A stretch of DNA of 64,000 nucleotides, from contig CALLUY010000083.1 in NCBI GenBank assembly GCA_938010615.1, forward strand, positions 17,851 to 81,850, read 5' to 3'. A program made the translations under genes and the position numbers. Position 1 is the first letter of the stretch. Each line of letters starts with the position of its first letter. Below are positions 16,848 through 24,307 of the stretch, piece by piece. The notes beneath the pieces were generated by a model. It worked only from the letters and a program-made list of their open reading frames with translations. It was not told the origin of the DNA and searched no databases. The stretch comes from an uncultured Pirellulaceae bacterium. GTDB lineage: Bacteria; Planctomycetota; Planctomycetia; Pirellulales; Pirellulaceae.

Positions 16848-16932
16848 AGTCTCAGTTTTTCTTCGGCACGACCAACGTCACTGGTCGCGTCGAGATTCTA
16901 TCGCGCTGACATGGCGATGCTTGGCGACAGTA
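16848..16932 (+). pseudogene. Second degraded fragment of tuf 3' region
   Basis: CAGTTTTTCTTCGGCACGAC, then CTGGTCGCGTCGA and GCTGACATGGCGATG, match tuf at about 13678-13752 in the same orientation, with small indels. It lacks the end of the gene and the terminator, so it is older or shorter than the remnant at 15709. Confidence 0.85.
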
Positions 16933-17041
16933 AAACACTCCATCCAATTGAACTTGCAATAAGTTGGCTGGTGCAAGTAAGAATGTTCTTTCGCCAGCGT
17001 CCAAGACGACCAGCTCAAATTCGAATTCCCCTGCGGAGATC

Positions 17042-17695
17042 ATGATGACGTTGAAAGCAAGAATCGACGAGTACAAACAAAAGTCAGCCGGTAAGGCGAC
17101 GCCAGAAATGGTCGAAATTATGACGCGATGCAAAGCTGAACTTCAAGAAACCATTTCGTCCCGCAGCATTCCGCAAGTCGGCGATGCGATGCCTAGTTTC
17201 AGCTTGCCCGATTCCAATGGAAACAACGTCTCTTCGCAAACGTTGCTCGAATCGGGCCCGTTGGTGGTTTCCTTTTTTCGTGGCATGTGGTGACCGTATT
17301 GCAATTTTGAGCTGGAAGCTCTCAACAACGCGGTCGCGGAGTTCAAGAATCTCAACACAACACTCGTCGCTGTTTCGCCTCAGACAACTGAACATAACCA
17401 AAAATTGATCGCCAAGCTAAAACTGGATTTTGAAATCCTCTTCGATGAAGACAACGCTTACGCAGATTCGATCGGATTGAAACACGGATTCGCTGACGAC
17501 CTAAAAGATGTCTATGGAAAATTTGGATTGAACCTGGACGACTTCAACGGGAACTCGAAATGGGAACTTCCTATCGCTTCCCGATTCGTTGTCGATCGGA
17601 CAGGGATCATTCGCGCGGCTGACATCAACGCAGATTACACGCAACGTCCTGAACCGACTGAAACCGTCGAAGTTCTTCGCTCGGTCGCATCGTAA
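17042..17695 (+). CDS. Peroxiredoxin-like protein with in-frame TGA, predicted selenoprotein (Sec84)
   Basis: AhpC/TSA thioredoxin-fold protein of 217 residues when TGA at 17291-17293 is read through. The first 83 residues end VVSFFRGMW and the same frame continues PYCNFELEALNNAV to a stop at 17695. Family members have a WCPYC redox motif here; this gene has W-TGA-P-Y-C, so TGA sits exactly at the peroxidatic Cys position and Cys87 is kept. Later segments FEILFDEDNAYADSIGL, NSKWELPIASRFVVDRTG and INADYTQRPEP are typical. A SECIS-like hairpin follows the TGA. It would reduce peroxides or disulfides in the cytoplasm. The alternative is a single-base nonsense mutation. Confidence 0.8.
17294..17333 (+). 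promoter_or_regulatory. SECIS-like hairpin after in-frame TGA of peroxiredoxin gene
   Basis: Upper stem GAGCT (17309-17313) with AGCTC (17317-17321) and loop GGA; the loop starts 21 nt after the TGA and begins with G. Weaker lower pairs CCG/CGG and TTG/CAA extend it. This matches known bacterial SECIS rules (short apical loop with an early G, 16-37 nt from UGA). Confidence 0.65.
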
Positions 17696-17714
17696 TGCAT
17701 TTCTGACAATCCAT

Positions 17715-18010
17715 CGTTGACAATACCAGCCCGACGCGCAAGTTTTGATGTTGCGCGTTTAAGATGGAATTTCTTGTTTTACTTAACAAAACAAGTGAAA
17801 ATTGAAAAATACGAAGCGTTGAAATACAAGCCCGACGCGCAAGCGAGGGATCGGGAAATCCTCGGAAATATCCCCTCGCTTGCGCGTCGGGCTTGTATTT
17901 GCGCAACATGAAAACGCGCAAGCGCGCAAGCGAGGGATACAGTAATCCTTGGAAATATTCCCTCGCTTGCGCGTCGGGCTTATATTTGCGCAACATCAAA
18001 ACTCGCGCGT
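17715..18010. repeat. Dispersed palindromic repeat, copy 3 (core 17743-17914) plus a short unit
   Basis: Core 17743-17914 (172 bp) from TTTTGATGTTGCGC to GCGCAACATGAAAA, nearly identical to the copies at 10171 and 55382 over its TTAAGATGGAATTTCTTG and CGAGGGATCGGGAAATCCTC parts. A shorter palindrome of the same family follows to about 18005 and abuts a truncated coding sequence. Confidence 0.92.
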
Positions 18011-18329
18011 CGACTTGCCCAACACCGACGAAGTCGTGTTTGAAGCCGTTCTGTCGATGGATGATTTGACTCGTGTTGCCACAGGAGAAACGTGGAGCGA
18101 TCAGAGCCCGGAACGCGAGGTCTTTGAGTTCACAACTGACGTCGAAATCAACCTGGAAGGTGGCCGGAAGCATTGGTTCTCTATCTATCAGGATTTGCAA
18201 GTCGGGCAATCAGAAACGTCCTTTGCGGAATACGACAATCCTTTCTTTTGGCTTGCGAGCACCAGTAATACGCCTCGAAAAGGGTCTTACTATTGGTCCG
18301 ATGATATTGGTCCGATGATGGTTTTCTGA
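18011..18329 (+). pseudogene. 5'-truncated coding remnant of an unknown protein
   Basis: The frame reads DLPNTDEVVFEAVLSMDDLT, then VFEFTTDVEINLEGGRKHWFSIYQDLQVGQ to PMMVF and looks protein-like (beta-rich, aromatic) but has no start or signal sequence: upstream it is translated repeat. The likely reading is that repeat insertion or deletion removed the 5' part of an exported protein gene. Family not recognised. Confidence 0.5.
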
Positions 18330-18407
18330 CTTCGGGGGAGATACGCGTTTCCGGGTTCGATTACAGACCAGAGGCTTATGCCACCTTCTTTGCACGGCAT
18401 TTTCGTT

Positions 18408-18517
18408 CCCGATCGGTAGTTTTTTAGGCTCTATGCCCCAAACAAGTGCTAAATTATCCCGATCGGTACAATTCAATGCCGATTTAGCGGACCAACCTGC
18501 AATATTCCCGATCGGTA
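18408..18517 (+). promoter_or_regulatory. Three CCCGATCGGTA operators upstream of hipBA
   Basis: The same 11-mer, with palindromic core CCGATCGG, occurs at 18408-18418, 18459-18469 and 18507-18517, spaced 51 and 48 bp, ending 5 bp before the GTG start of hipB. HipB proteins repress their own operon through repeated palindromes, so these are probable HipB sites. Confidence 0.8.
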
Positions 18518-18522
18518 ACATC

Positions 18523-18738
18523 GTGAGCACATCTATCAAAACATCGGAAGACCTCGGCAAGGTCATTCGCCAACGTCGCAAGGCCGCCAAGCTGACGCAA
18601 AAGAAGGCGGCTGCGCTGGCGGGAATCGGTGTGCGATTCCTGTCGGAACTCGAACGAGGCAAACCGACGGCCCAGATTGGCAAGACCTTAAAAGTTGCAC
18701 GACTGCTTGGCTTGGAGATTCAAATCAATGAGCGATGA
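18523..18738 (+). CDS. hipB: HipB-like antitoxin, XRE-family regulator
   Basis: Antitoxin and autorepressor of the HipA kinase; 71 residues from GTG 18523. A helix-turn-helix is clear: LGKVIRQRRKAAKLTQKKAA, then AGIGVRFLSELERGKPT, then KTLKVARLLGLEIQI. An earlier ATG at 18433 is in frame but would place two of the three operators inside the coding region, and adds 30 residues unlike HipB, so the GTG is preferred. It overlaps hipA by 11 bp. Confidence 0.85.
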   Translation: MSTSIKTSEDLGKVIRQRRKAAKLTQKKAAALAGIGVRFLSELERGKPTAQIGKTLKVARLLGLEIQINER

Positions 18739-20011
18739 ACAGCCCAGCTCAAGTGATCAGAAACTGGCTGTCTACTTCGAAACGCAGTTGGTCGGAACGA
18801 TCACTTCCGACGACGGCTTCGGCATGCAGTTTTCATACAACGATGCTTGGCGAAACAGCAAGACATCCTTCCCGATTTCAACCTCCATTCCGCTCGACGC
18901 AAGCTCGATCGAAAACGAGGTTGCCAACAACTTTTTCGTCAATCTGTTACCTGAAGAACGCGTCCGCATTCGAACTTGCAAAAAGCTCGGCATCTCGGAA
19001 GGCAATCACTTCGAACTGCTAAAACGAATCGGCGGCGATTGCGCCGGTGCGCTGACGATTGTTGACGAAGGTGCGAAACCGCCGACGCAACAGGATGAGT
19101 ACGAACTGATTTCTGAAACGCAACTTGCGGCCTGGTCGGAAGGTGACCAATACGCATTTGCCGAAGTCGCCGGAAATGATGACGTGCGACTGTCGCTTGC
19201 GGGAGCACAGGACAAACTTCCGGTCAAGGTTGTCGACGGAAAACAGTTCTATCTCCCGAAAGGCAACTCTCCTTCCACACAGATCCTCAAGTTCGCGTCT
19301 CATTTTTCACACCTGCCAGAGAACGAAACCTTCACGACGATGCTGGGCCGTGCGGCGGGAGTCGAAACGGTGAATATCTCGCTTTACCAGACCAGCGAAT
19401 CTCGAATCGCAGTTATTGAACGCTACGACCGAATCGCCAACGGCGAAACGTTCACTCGAATTCACCAGGAAGACTTTTGCCAGGCACTCGGCGTCCATCC
19501 GCAGCGCAAGTACCAACAGGAAGGTGGCCCTAATCTTCAGGACTGCGTTGAACTGATCAAGAACGTGTGCTCGTTGCCGATCGTGGAGCTGGAGAAACTG
19601 ATCCGCTGGACGATGTTCAATTGGCTGGCCTACAACACCGATGCTCACGCGAAAAATATTTCGCTGCTGTTTGTTGACGGGCAGACCAAACTGGCTCCAT
19701 TCTACGACCTCGTATGCACCAACAACTATCCGCAGCTCAGCAAGCGGCTGGCGATGAGCATCGGAGGCGAATTTATGCCAGGAGCGGTTCATCCACAGCA
19801 TTTGGAGCAGTTTGCAAGCGAACTGGATATCGGTTCTTCGTACGTCAACGAGCTGGCCATTGAAACGGTGGATCGGCTGCAAGCTTCGATGAATGAAACG
19901 ATCGTCGAGTTCAGAGACCTGTTCGGCGATTCGCCGATCTTGCAGCAAATTCCTGTCGTCGTTCAGAAGCGCTGCAAGCGAGCCCTAAAAGATTCCCTTT
20001 TCAATAGATGA
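18728..20011 (+). CDS. hipA: HipA-like serine/threonine kinase toxin
   Basis: Type II toxin kinase, 427 residues; E. coli HipA phosphorylates glutamyl-tRNA synthetase and induces dormancy. Motifs: an N-terminal FPISTSIPLDA and NLLPEERVR region, the Gly loop and activation region VRLSLAGAQDKLPV, ILKFA with the ATP-binding Lys, the catalytic NWLAYNTDAHAKNISLL with Asp and Asn, and the metal-binding APFYDLV. Length and order match full-length HipA, so no decay is visible. Start fixed by overlap with hipB. Confidence 0.92.
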   Translation: MSDEQPSSSDQKLAVYFETQLVGTITSDDGFGMQFSYNDAWRNSKTSFPISTSIPLDASSIENEVANNFFVNLLPEERVRIRTCKKLGISEGNHFELLKRIGGDCAGALTIVDEGAKPPTQQDEYELISETQLAAWSEGDQYAFAEVAGNDDVRLSLAGAQDKLPVKVVDGKQFYLPKGNSPSTQILKFASHFSHLPENETFTTMLGRAAGVETVNISLYQTSESRIAVIERYDRIANGETFTRIHQEDFCQALGVHPQRKYQQEGGPNLQDCVELIKNVCSLPIVELEKLIRWTMFNWLAYNTDAHAKNISLLFVDGQTKLAPFYDLVCTNNYPQLSKRLAMSIGGEFMPGAVHPQHLEQFASELDIGSSYVNELAIETVDRLQASMNETIVEFRDLFGDSPILQQIPVVVQKRCKRALKDSLFNR

Positions 20012-20050
20012 CAGGGATTTTCAGGTTAACCAAAATAGGCTCGATGGAGT

Positions 20051-20254
20051 TTAGTCGGAAACGACAACGATATTGCTTGAATTTGTATCGCTGTCGAAGT
20101 GCAACTCGACGCGCCCGTCCTTTAGTTGTTCCAAAACGTCGATCACGCGTTGATCAATCTGGCTGTGATCGGTGCCGTCTCGAGTCACGAACTCTTCGAC
20201 CATCTGACGCAGTGCAATCGGTGATACATGTGAGTGGGGTATCTTCATCGTCAA
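20051..20254 (-). CDS. YheU-like (UPF0270) small protein
   Basis: A 67-residue protein with the UPF0270 pattern: MKIPHSHVSPIALRQMVEEF, VTRDGTD, IDQRVIDVLEQLKDGRVELHF. Function of the family is unknown. It follows the flotillin gene by 2 bp and is last in the apparent operon. The first two residues (MT) may be extra; an in-frame ATG two codons later starts at the conserved IPHS. Confidence 0.8.
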   Translation of the reverse strand: MTMKIPHSHVSPIALRQMVEEFVTRDGTDHSQIDQRVIDVLEQLKDGRVELHFDSDTNSSNIVVVSD

Positions 20255-20256
20255 CT

Positions 20257-21294
20257 CTACGCGCTGGACTGCGAACCGGGAAACCGCAAAATTGAATCAG
20301 GATCGGCGGGTTCGACATCGTCAGGATGAAACAAGCCGTCCCTAAAAGCCTGTGCCAATGCCGACTGAACTTCCGATTCAGCCAGGATAACACTCGCTTT
20401 TTTCTCTGCAACAAGTGCCACCATTTCAGCACGCAACGCCAGTGCTTCAGCGCGACGCATTTCAGCACCGGCGCGGGCAACCCGCGTGTCGGCTTCAGCC
20501 TGTTCTGTTTGAAGCCTTGCTCCGATGTTTCGTCCTACGTCGATCGAAGCAACGTCAATCGACACGATCTCGTAAGCTGTATTTTCCTGAATGCCCTTTT
20601 CAAAAACTTCTTTTGAAATCAGATTCGGGGACGCCAGAGCTTCTTCATGCGAGTCCATCGAACCGACTGTCGACACAATGCCCTGTCCGACACGTGCGAT
20701 GATCGTTTCTTCGGTTGCACCGCCGATCAGTTGATCCAGATCCGTTCGCACGGTAACTCGGACTCGAATTAGCAACTCGACCCCATTCTTTGCCACCGCG
20801 CTCAAGCTACGTGCCGATTCCGCCGCATTGGGATCCGGACAGTCGATCACTTTTGGAAAGATGCTGGTCTTGACGGCTTCGGAAAGGTCTCTTCCGGACA
20901 AGTCAATCGCCGCTGCTCGGTCGAAATCCAAATCAAGGCCCGCACGGTTGGCAGCGATGATCGCCAGAATCACGCGATTGACGTCGCCGCCAGCAAGATA
21001 ATGTGCCTCCAACGCAGACGTACTCGAACCGCGCCCGGTCGAGATGGTAACACCTGCCTGATTCGCCATGACTTGCGAATTGACGATTGTGTATGGGCTG
21101 ACATTTCGCAGGCTCATGCCGACAAGGCCACTGAGACTTACATCGGTTCCCGACGCCTTCGCCTGCAGCCATAGGCCTCCGCAGATTACGGCCAACAACA
21201 CGGCGACCAGCAAAAGAACAGTCGCGCCTATTGCGAGAGTCGCCGTCGCCCAAAATGGCAATCCAAGGAATGCGAGTAGAGAATACGAAATCAA
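20257..21294 (-). CDS. floA: Flotillin-like protein FloA
   Basis: Membrane-microdomain scaffold. The 345-residue product has N-terminal membrane segments (WATATLAIGATVLLLVAVLLAV), then the FloA/YqfA family stretch SLSGLVGMSLRNVSP, IVNSQVMANQAGV, ALEAHYLAGGDVNRVILAIIAANRAGLDL, and a C-terminal helix EQAEADTRVARAGAEMRRAEALALRAEM rich in Ala/Glu, here given by its first 20 residues as QAEADTRVARAGAEMRRAEA. The start overlaps the upstream TPR gene by 4 bp (ATGA). Usual partner NfeD is not in the window. Confidence 0.92.
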   Translation of the reverse strand: MISYSLLAFLGLPFWATATLAIGATVLLLVAVLLAVICGGLWLQAKASGTDVSLSGLVGMSLRNVSPYTIVNSQVMANQAGVTISTGRGSSTSALEAHYLAGGDVNRVILAIIAANRAGLDLDFDRAAAIDLSGRDLSEAVKTSIFPKVIDCPDPNAAESARSLSAVAKNGVELLIRVRVTVRTDLDQLIGGATEETIIARVGQGIVSTVGSMDSHEEALASPNLISKEVFEKGIQENTAYEIVSIDVASIDVGRNIGARLQTEQAEADTRVARAGAEMRRAEALALRAEMVALVAEKKASVILAESEVQSALAQAFRDGLFHPDDVEPADPDSILRFPGSQSSA

Positions 21295-21677
21295 CGACCA
21301 CCGCCAGAATCCGTCGACGGAGCAGCAGCTCCTTCACGGGACGGCTGACTCTCACGCACAATTTTTCTTTTCATTCGTACAAGCTTGTCACTGGCAGATT
21401 TTTTGATTTGCGTCATCGATTCCGGCATCGCGATAATCGCCTTCAAGTCTTGCTCCGCCTCTTTTGGTTTGTCGATAGCCGTAAAAGCCAACGCTCGGTT
21501 AAACATGGCCATCGCTACCACATCGCGGGGTGTCTCAGACGAATCGATGACTTTCGAATAGAGCGTTACCGCTTTGCCGGATTCGTTTTTCTTTGCCAAC
21601 GCCATCCCTTGCTCAACGAGCGCCAAGACTCTTCCTCTGGCCGTAAAACGATCAGTAAATCGCTTAATAAAATTCAT
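21291..21677 (-). CDS. Small TPR-like protein in flotillin operon
   Basis: Product of 128 residues with helical repeats of tetratricopeptide type (ALVEQGMALAKKNESGKAVT, FNRALAFTAIDKPKEAEQDL). It has no signal peptide and ends in a Ser/Gly/Ala tail. It overlaps floA by 4 bp, so a role as a partner of the flotillin scaffold is plausible but inferred from position only. Confidence 0.75.
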   Translation of the reverse strand: MNFIKRFTDRFTARGRVLALVEQGMALAKKNESGKAVTLYSKVIDSSETPRDVVAMAMFNRALAFTAIDKPKEAEQDLKAIIAMPESMTQIKKSASDKLVRMKRKIVRESQPSREGAAAPSTDSGGGR

Positions 21678-21680
21678 CGC

Positions 21681-21962
21681 TCATCCCCACTTCCAGCTAA
21701 TTGAAACGAATTGTTCGAGTGCCAGTAACGGACTCGACATCGTTTGCGCGTTACTTCTCAAACCCGCAAATGCGATTGCCAAAAAAGAGCCGGCAATCAA
21801 TGCAATGCTCAGCCTCACAATTGGCTGGCTATACAAAAAAAGCAAAAAAGCACGTAGAAGGACCCGGACCGGCGTCCGAAAAAGAAACAGACAGCATTTG
21901 CCTGCTGTGTCCGCGAGTTGAGATCTTAGCAGTTGTTCGAACCCAATATCGCTCAAAGTCAC
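21681..21962 (-). CDS. Possible small membrane protein upstream of the TPR gene
   Basis: A 93-residue frame with two hydrophobic segments (VLLRAFLLFLYSQPIVRL and SIALIAGSFLAIAFAGL). It ends 3 bp before the TPR gene start on the same strand, which favours a real gene, but no family is recognised and the N-terminal 30 residues are unconvincing. Confidence 0.35.
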   Translation of the reverse strand: MTLSDIGFEQLLRSQLADTAGKCCLFLFRTPVRVLLRAFLLFLYSQPIVRLSIALIAGSFLAIAFAGLRSNAQTMSSPLLALEQFVSISWKWG

Positions 21963-22235
21963 AAATGTTTCACTTTGATCTGCACTTTAAGTTACCCTCA
22001 CGCCATTGACTCATCGTCGTGCTGAGATAGACTTCGCATCGAAGCTCACCACGGCGCTGGTTCTCGCCGACTCAACTCTCTTCACTCACACGCTTCGAAT
22101 TCTCTGTTTACTGGCTGTTCGCATCTCTGACCGCCAAACGACCGAAACCAGCAAGACGACGCCTCTCATGCAGCTCTCCAGGCGATTGCTTGCGAGTCAA
22201 TGCTGACAACCATTCTCACGAACAAGGCTGACTGA
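21963..22235. other. Intergenic region between divergent genes
   Basis: Nothing recognised. Open frames here show no protein-like composition; the region presumably holds promoters for the flotillin operon (minus) and the hypothetical gene at 22236 (plus). Confidence 0.4.
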
Positions 22236-22634
22236 ATGACTCTTGGAACAGCTTTTGCGAGCACCCCCTGCTACGTTTTGAAAAACGGGAGCCAACCAAT
22301 TTCGGCAACGACACACCCAGACAACAAAAAATGCACTTGTGTGTATGGGTTTTCGGACAAACCAGTCTATGACCAATTCATTAAGAACGCTGATGAATTG
22401 CTAACGCCATATCCGCTTGTCATCGGGTACCTCTCAAATCAAATCGAAGCCTCGGAATCTGCAGACGATGACCTGCTACTTGTGATCCTCGATGCACGCG
22501 GGGCAAAACAGCCCGTATTGGCCGCTGCGACGATGGAGACTGTCTTGGCAGCGAAGAAAAACAAAGAAGAGCAAGTTTCAGTTGAATTCGAATTGACCTT
22601 CGATCCCGGAACGAACAGTTACCGACTTGGATAA
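22236..22634 (+). CDS. Hypothetical protein
   Basis: Unrecognised 132-residue product (MTLGTAFASTPCYVLKNGSQ ...). Cys residues cluster early (PCYVL, KCTCVYGF); the middle is a plausible mixed fold (DQFIKNADELLTPYPLVIGY) and the end VEFELTFDPGTNSYRLG is beta-rich. No signal peptide or transmembrane segment. A lysine-rich small protein follows 46 bp downstream. Confidence 0.55.
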   Translation: MTLGTAFASTPCYVLKNGSQPISATTHPDNKKCTCVYGFSDKPVYDQFIKNADELLTPYPLVIGYLSNQIEASESADDDLLLVILDARGAKQPVLAAATMETVLAAKKNKEEQVSVEFELTFDPGTNSYRLG

Positions 22635-22680
22635 CGCGAACGACTCAACATTTACTACCACAGAATTTTGGAGTGATACC

Positions 22681-22815
22681 ATGGGCGACAAAGGTGGAAG
22701 CAAAGACAAGGGTAAAAAAGAAAAGCAAAAGAAGGCAAAGCTGAGCCCGAAGGAAAAAAGGAAAGCTCAGAAAGAGAAGAAAAACAAATCGTCAGGCAGC
22801 CCAGGAATGCCTTGA
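22681..22815 (+). CDS. Small lysine-rich basic protein
   Basis: A 44-residue protein starting MGDKGGSKDKGKKEKQKKAK and containing almost only Lys, Gly, Glu, Ser and Ala. Similar MGDKGG-type small basic proteins are widespread in bacteria without known function; nucleic-acid binding is possible from charge. ATG 22681 is chosen because the sequence before it is not protein-like. Confidence 0.65.
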   Translation: MGDKGGSKDKGKKEKQKKAKLSPKEKRKAQKEKKNKSSGSPGMP

Positions 22816-22998
22816 TCATTCCTGAACGATGAACGTCAAGGCTCGAACTTTATTCGGAATGCGTAAGCGGACTGTTCGCGTCTTTGCCGTACATCCATCG
22901 GCATATTTGTCGTTGCCGACTTGGGGAACCGAAGCCGGTCCCCAAAACACAAAATGCCGAACTTGGCATCGCGAAATCATTCAGGACATTTGTAACGA
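22816..22998. other. Intergenic stretch
   Basis: No gene supported; the short open frames here have no recognisable features. Confidence 0.3.
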
Positions 22999-23109
22999 CT
23001 ACGGATCGAATCCTAGGTCAGCTTCATAGCGAAGGTCGTCTTGGGCGAGAAGTTGCCCAACGAACAGAGCGAAGCAAAACGCAATCAATGGCAAGAGTCG
23101 TTTGATCAC
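22999..23109 (-). pseudogene. Orphan signal peptide fragment opposite to a PEP-CTERM gene
   Basis: From GTG 23109 on the minus strand the frame reads VIKRLLPLIAFCFALFVGQL followed by LAQDDLRYEADLGFDP and a stop. This is a clean export signal with almost no mature protein. Its last part (GCTGACC..GGATTCGA) is repeated in inverted orientation at the start of the plus-strand PEP-CTERM fragment, suggesting that a small inversion separated the two. Confidence 0.55.
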
Positions 23110-23467
23110 ATTTAACGCTGACCCCGGATTCGAAGTTGGACTATTCGGTTTCGACATGGCCATTTTCGGGGGTGTCGATTCAACTTTACCCGGCGTCGAA
23201 ATCCTCGACGGTGGCAACAATGTACTCTGGTCCGCTGGCCCAACAGTCATCGACAGCACAACAGTCACTTCGTTCGACTCGGGTGGCGTCTTTGCTGACT
23301 CGTTGACGATCGCAATTGATTTAACACGTCTTGGTGGTGCCTCTGACAACTTCGGCATCGACAACGTCCATTTTTCTCAACGTGTAAGTTCAGTTCCAGA
23401 ACCCGTTGGAGCATGTGTCATTCTCGTTGCAATGCTTGGCTTGTGTGGCAGACGCAACCGACGCTAG
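23102..23467 (+). pseudogene. PEP-CTERM protein lacking its N-terminal signal
   Basis: The 121 residues begin ITFNADPGFEVGLFGFDMAI and end with SVPEPVGACVILVAMLGL plus CGRRNRR, a PEP-CTERM sorting signal. No signal peptide precedes it and only TTG is available as a start, so the product could not be exported as it stands. The missing export signal seems to lie on the opposite strand just upstream. Confidence 0.7.
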
Positions 23468-23485
23468 TAGCTCGAACAAAAAGAA

Positions 23486-23512
23486 CGGCCCTGAGAAACG
23501 TTCTCAGGGCCG
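23486..23512. terminator. Bidirectional terminator between convergent genes
   Basis: Perfect 12-bp stem CGGCCCTGAGAA (23486-23497) and TTCTCAGGGCCG (23501-23512), loop ACG, followed by CGTTTTCG. Confidence 0.85.
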
Positions 23513-23529
23513 CGTTTTCGTCACTGCGA

Positions 23530-23952
23530 TTAAGCGAGAGACTTGACAAATTCCATCACGACCGAGTAGTCAAAACCGTTGGCTTCTCGGGCGACGTCAA
23601 CCATCTTCATTACGATTGCCATGTCCAGCAAACCGAATGAGTATGGAATCTTTCGTCCCTTGAGCCGCTTCAACTTTTTCCCCTGCGCAACACGCTTGTC
23701 CAACTTCTTCTTCGAAGTCATCCAGCGTTGCTTCGCTGACTCAAGCTTTTCAAAAAGCTTCATCAGTTTCAGCTGTGCCGAGTACGCGGCTGGTCGACCG
23801 ACCGCAACTTCGTCGTTCTTACAGTCACGCTCGAGCAGACGAAACGCTTTGTCTGTCGCTTCATAACGCGATTTTAGCCGGTTGTGCTTCCACGAAGCGA
23901 ACTTGCGAAGAACCACAATCCAGCCAGTCAACATTGCAAAAATCAATGCCAT
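23530..23952 (-). CDS. Hypothetical membrane-anchored coiled protein
   Basis: Unrecognised 140-residue protein. One N-terminal TM (MALIFAMLTGWIVVLRKF) is followed by a basic, helical body (KHNRLKSRYEATDKAFRLLE, LMKLFEKLESAKQRWMTSKK) likely to form a coiled coil in the cytoplasm. GAAAGGGA 6-8 nt before ATG 23952 supports this start over a longer one at 24060. Confidence 0.65.
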   Translation of the reverse strand: MALIFAMLTGWIVVLRKFASWKHNRLKSRYEATDKAFRLLERDCKNDEVAVGRPAAYSAQLKLMKLFEKLESAKQRWMTSKKKLDKRVAQGKKLKRLKGRKIPYSFGLLDMAIVMKMVDVAREANGFDYSVVMEFVKSLA

Positions 23953-24307
23953 TTGGAGTCCCTTTCTGGATTCAGGTTTTAATTCAAGCGCTCGACACAG
24001 GCGCAGTTCCAGCACAGAAGCATTGAAAACTGAACTTGCGATCGAGCTGACTCTAAGCAACTCGGCGTCATAATCAGCCCGGGCTGACTACGATAGATAG
24101 CACTTCCTGTGCGCTGGCTTTCAATGAATTGAAAGCTTGTGAATTAGAAATTCACTCTCACCTTGGATAGATAGAACCGATTGCATCAGTTTGGTTCGCG
24201 TGATGAGAAACATTTTTAGACAGAACACAACAAAGAGATTCTGCAACCGTATCAACGGAGCTCAAAAAAAGGGACATCCGTGTCCCATCAAATTGTACAT
24301 CACTCAA
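23953..24307. other. Intergenic region
   Basis: No gene or RNA recognised in the 355 bp between two minus-strand genes. A CTTTCAATGAATTGAAAG palindrome lies near 24117-24134, with no obvious function. Confidence 0.4.

Noticed and set aside
17042..17293. Truncated peroxiredoxin ending at TGA as a complete short gene
   Set aside because: The remaining frame continues the same family without any further lesion, so a truncated gene does not explain the conserved downstream sequence.
3243..18010. CRISPR array
   Set aside because: Repeats are palindromic, irregularly spaced and dispersed through the chromosome; no uniform spacers and no cas genes.
17949..18329. Single hypothetical gene spanning repeat and coding part
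   Set aside because: The first part is translated repeat (MEIFPRLRVGL type) found at many loci, so only the downstream part was kept, as a remnant.
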